From contig NC_092563.1 in assembly GCF_037975245.1 (NCBI RefSeq), positions 9,251,001 to 9,315,000 of the forward strand: a stretch of DNA of 64,000 nt, in the 5' to 3' direction. This document shows positions 34,301-64,000 of the stretch, in pieces. The notes beneath the pieces were generated by a model that saw only the letters and a program-made list of their open reading frames with translations, had not been told where the DNA came from and did no database searches. Source of the stretch: Apostichopus japonicus (taxonomy: Eukaryota; Echinodermata; Holothuroidea; Aspidochirotida; Stichopodidae). The position numbers and the translations under genes are program-made. The stretch's first letter is position 1; each line of letters begins with the position of its first letter.

Positions 34301-34409
34301 TCCTCCCATGTAAATTGCTTGGCCTCTGATGACACATCCAACAAAGTGAATTCCTCCAGTAAGTACATTAACAAATGAAAATCAGCAGTTAGAAGAGAGA
34401 CATTATGAA
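31389..34409. other. Convergent intergenic region between TMEM143 and ALT
   Basis: From 31400 to 31740 lies the AGGTCA-rich repeat with DR1 sites AGGTCAAAGGTCA (31439-31451) and TGGTCAAAGGTCA (31563-31575). A G-run relic lies near 32900-32940, and a threefold CTTCACTATGTGTT repeat near 33875-33915. No gene is recognised. Confidence 0.5.
31439..31451 (+). promoter_or_regulatory. Perfect DR1 nuclear receptor motif
   Basis: AGGTCAAAGGTCA is the consensus for HNF4- and RXR-type receptors. It lies inside an old repeat, so it may be a by-product of the repeat rather than a used site. Confidence 0.3.
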
Positions 34410-34415
34410 TTTATT
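34410..34415 (-). terminator. GPT: Candidate polyadenylation signal of the ALT gene
   Basis: TTTATT on the + strand is AATAAA on the - strand, about 500 bp after the ALT stop codon. It is the first good signal I noted there. AT-rich sequence makes chance matches common. Confidence 0.35.
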
Positions 34416-34910
34416 ATAATTTATGATTCCCTCCCATTCCCCGGCCCTCAACCAACTAAGGGACAGCAAATGACATTTATGGTAAGCGTTTTCTTTTCCT
34501 CTAACACTGGACTCAAAGGTTATCCTGCAAAAATTTATCAATTCTAGATATCTATGCATGTACCTTTCTGGCCACTAGCTGGACACACACATCTCCCCAT
34601 AGTGATAATTGAAGTTGAGCAATGTGTTCACTTCAGTCAACAAATGGCAGTAACAATGTGTTTGTTTACCACCTCTTGCAGAAATGAACCTTTCGAGTAT
34701 CTTCTAATTTATAATAAATTTTGGTTAAAATGTTTTAATGTAAACAATGCTCAAACAATTTTCTACTCCACTTTATAGGTCATAGTTTAAATATAATAAG
34801 TCATAGTTGAATGATAATAGCATCTGATGATAAGACTTTAGCAACAAATCCAGGGTTAAAAATTAATGATGTAGTCTGCTTTACACAGTTTAGTATAAAA
34901 CTACCTTTCC

Positions 34911-61287
<26,377 letters not shown>

Positions 61288-64000
61288 CTTGAAAGTTAGC
61301 AGACAGAAAAACATCAACATATACCACTATGCAATCCAGTCATTATTATGTCATCAAATTAGAGTAAAAAGTTGTCTTATCTGCTATTGCCCTCATCTCT
61401 AAAGGTAGTGATTACTGACATTACAAGTTCAACCTGGTCAGCCCTCGCTCGGTTTATACGGCCAAAAATGATGATTTTTTACAGGTAGCACGTGATCTAC
61501 GAAGTAACCAAGACTATCTTCCTCTATCTTAGCTGATGAAGGAATAAACATTCACAAAAGAGAGGGTAATGACTTTAGAAGCATGGAGTAAGTAGTACTG
61601 TGGGACCAGCTAAAGCACAGTATGACATCACTTTGAACAACATCTGACATTACTATTAAATTATATCAGGTGCGCATTTGGCATTTCATGTTAATCACTC
61701 TCGTTCTAGGTACTGATCTGCATATATTACAGTGTAGAGAAAATTACTCATTTCAGATATGTCTGTACAGCTTGTACAAGCGAGGCCCATAGAATCTGCA
61801 TATAATCCTGTAGTCCAGTGCAGTTGATTATTTATTACAGTGTGTTTAACGTGAAATGCTGTGAAATAAGCAACCGTGATCACCATTGCTTGTTGTATCC
61901 ACACTAATCAAGTTTAACTGAAGTGTTGGTTATAATTCATTCTGTGACCTGTATGTTGTACAGTACTGGTGCTACTGACAGACTACAGTATGTACAGTTG
62001 TGGTTATCAACAGTACAGTACTACAGAAACAGGTCCCTGGATATTGATTCCCATTTAATGTGCTTTTCATCTATACACCTACATTAACCCTTTATACCTA
62101 TAGATTATGACTGATACATTGACACTGTAGGTATATTACATGTTTGAACCTAACCTTTTATAGCAATAGTAGATCTGCAACAGGTGAAATCAATTTTCAT
62201 CTGTTTATGACAAGTGAAATCAGTTTTCATGTATATATATACATACAACTTTACAGACTTCCATATTTTTCTAACTGAAATGAGCTAATCTGAATGAGCA
62301 GCCTAATTCGGTTCTTGCATCTGGATTTGAAAAGTACACCAGGATCACTTACAAGTTCTTATGAACTTTTCGAGGATCCCCACAACCATATACTTTGTAT
62401 ACATGTATATACTTGAATCATTTAAAATGTCAATAACGTTGATGGTTGAAATATACATTACAGTAGTTGAACAAACATCATAAAGTATGATGCCATAGTC
62501 CAAATGTTTTACGGTTAAACGGTTTAGCATATGGCATGGTTCGATAGTTCAAGCATTAACTGCATGTACTTTACACATGTATATGTAGTGTGTTATAATG
62601 TACTGTATTAATAAGAGACGATTGTGCACAGTTAGTCTCCTGAGACTTGTGAAATATCTTACAGTCTGTACTATACAGTAATAGTAATATATACTACAGT
62701 ATAGCCTGACTGAACCTGATTATAACCAGGGGTTGTAAAGTAGCTCAGCTCCCTGGAAGTACAGTAAACATGTTGAAAATGTTACACCCAACTTTATACT
62801 GTACGTATGCAGTACGAAGTCTATATATGATTATGATGCATCCATGGGATTATATCAAGAGGTTAGGCAGCTGAGTGGTGTGAACTATAGCATTATATGC
62901 ATGGGGCATTCGTTTTAAGAACTTAATTGACGCCCTGTATATCATATCTTACACTAACCAGGCTAAATGTTGGTATGAAATGGTGCTAAAAAGAAGGTCT
63001 TATTTACATGTTTTCTGTGTTAATAAACTATCAACTTTAAGAGTTCTGTCACCATAAGTGTACTCTTGTATCTCATTCTCCAGTAGAGAATGATGCAACA
63101 TGTTTACAACGACATTGTCAATAGTAACTTTTAAATTAAGAAGCTACAACATTAAATGCAAGTTTCCTCAGTTTCAAGTTAATGTATACTGAGAAGATCC
63201 TACATTTGAAAAAGTGAATTATGGCATACTGAATATTGTAGCAGTTTTTATGCAAAACACTTTTCCTTATTTAATAAAGATTTAAGATTTTTAGATTTAT
63301 ATGACAATTCATACTGAATACAAGTTTTAAGCTCAATGCCATTGTACTCTGTCATGGTTTATGACTCATATCCATATTTTGCATTGCAATCGATACAAAG
63401 AGCCTATGTACAGTATGTACAGTAGCTTGTGTCCAATGGTGGTGCTCATCGAACGCCTCATTCACAGACACAATATGTTCATGATTCTTTGAAGGTGTGC
63501 TGTGTTTAGTAAACTTTTAGAGAAAGGGTGATTGTATGAATGCAATACAATACAGTACAGTACGCCATCAGAACTTATGAATGTACCTTTACATCAGGGT
63601 CCCATTATAACTACTCTTGTTCACCTATTGTACTGTACAGTTACAACTGTATGGTCTACAGTGCATCGTGCTGTGAATGTCGAAGAACAAAATGTCAGCA
63701 AGTAGACAAAAGTCTGCTCTAGAACTCTTGTGCCTTAATGATCTCTAACTTAGAAGTCAATAAGCCAAGAACAATTTATCCAGTATCCCTTTACAAAATG
63801 CATTGCAAAATGGTGAGAAAAAAAATGCAGACCTATATAGCAATCTTGTACAAATGTGCGGTACCACAGTGTTTTATAATCTGTGACAAATCTATGAGTC
63901 TTAAAAAGTGCTATTAAATTATACCCTAATAATTAACGGTATACAATCAAATGTCCAGGATATATGTTAATTAATAGAGAGCTATTTTAGTAGTATGTTT
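61288..64000. other. ALT intron upstream of exon a
   Basis: No sequence matching the missing ALT N-terminus (the PI(T/V)F(L/I)RQ region expected just before VIALC) was found on the - strand up to 64000. AT-rich, with many TACAGTA words and no other feature. Confidence 0.5.

Noticed and set aside
61288-64000. Missing first coding exons of ALT in the right end of the window
   Set aside because: No - strand sequence resembling the conserved N-terminal ALT motifs was found, so they must lie further right.

Overview
This window is animal nuclear DNA, AT-rich, with long repeat-filled introns. The gene content, the tRNA-derived SINEs, the many hAT-type DNA transposons and an intact DIRS1-like retrotransposon suggest a marine invertebrate deuterostome, most probably an echinoderm. 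The phylum is an inference from repeat style, not a proof. Three split host genes can be read, each from homology plus consistent GT-AG splice sites and codon phase.

Region 1 (1-10944, + strand): the 3' part of an EGF-repeat gene. Each EGF domain sits on its own phase 1-1 exon, and a unit of about 1436 bp carrying two good EGF exons and two decayed half-exons is tandemly repeated about 2.3 times. Two more EGF exons and a probable tiny stop exon follow. Region 2 (about 10945-21100): no host gene seen. It holds a long-TIR MITE, a C-rich tract, an old AGGTCA-rich repeat, and several hAT-like elements with exact 8-bp target-site duplications, including a nest three levels deep inside an element with terminal inverted repeats of about 70 bp.

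Region 3 (21157-30173, + strand): a complete five-exon gene for a TMEM143-like mitochondrial membrane protein (DUF3754 type, 529 residues). Its introns hold nested hAT elements and two copies of one MITE in opposite orientation, flanking exons 2 and 3. Region 4 (34911 to beyond 64000, - strand): alanine aminotransferase (GPT/ALT), convergent with TMEM143. Eleven exons encode the C-terminal 412 residues, including the PLP lysine; about 85 N-terminal residues lie beyond the right edge.

The ALT introns are the most remarkable part. One carries the frame-broken remains of a multi-copy gene family of uncertain nature (HFFATSHGK motif). The intron of about 10.2 kb between 45617 and 55827 is mostly a 29-bp minisatellite, interrupted first by a small hAT element and then by a 6549-bp DIRS element with three open reading frames (gag-like, RT-RNase H-methyltransferase-like, tyrosine recombinase), inverted terminal repeats and an internal complementary region. 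Removing the DIRS element restores the satellite unit exactly. A decayed DIRS end sits about 12 bp from the next splice donor, and a second, internally deleted DIRS copy lies in the intron between 57175 and 61178. No bacterial-type operon, CRISPR array or rRNA was seen.
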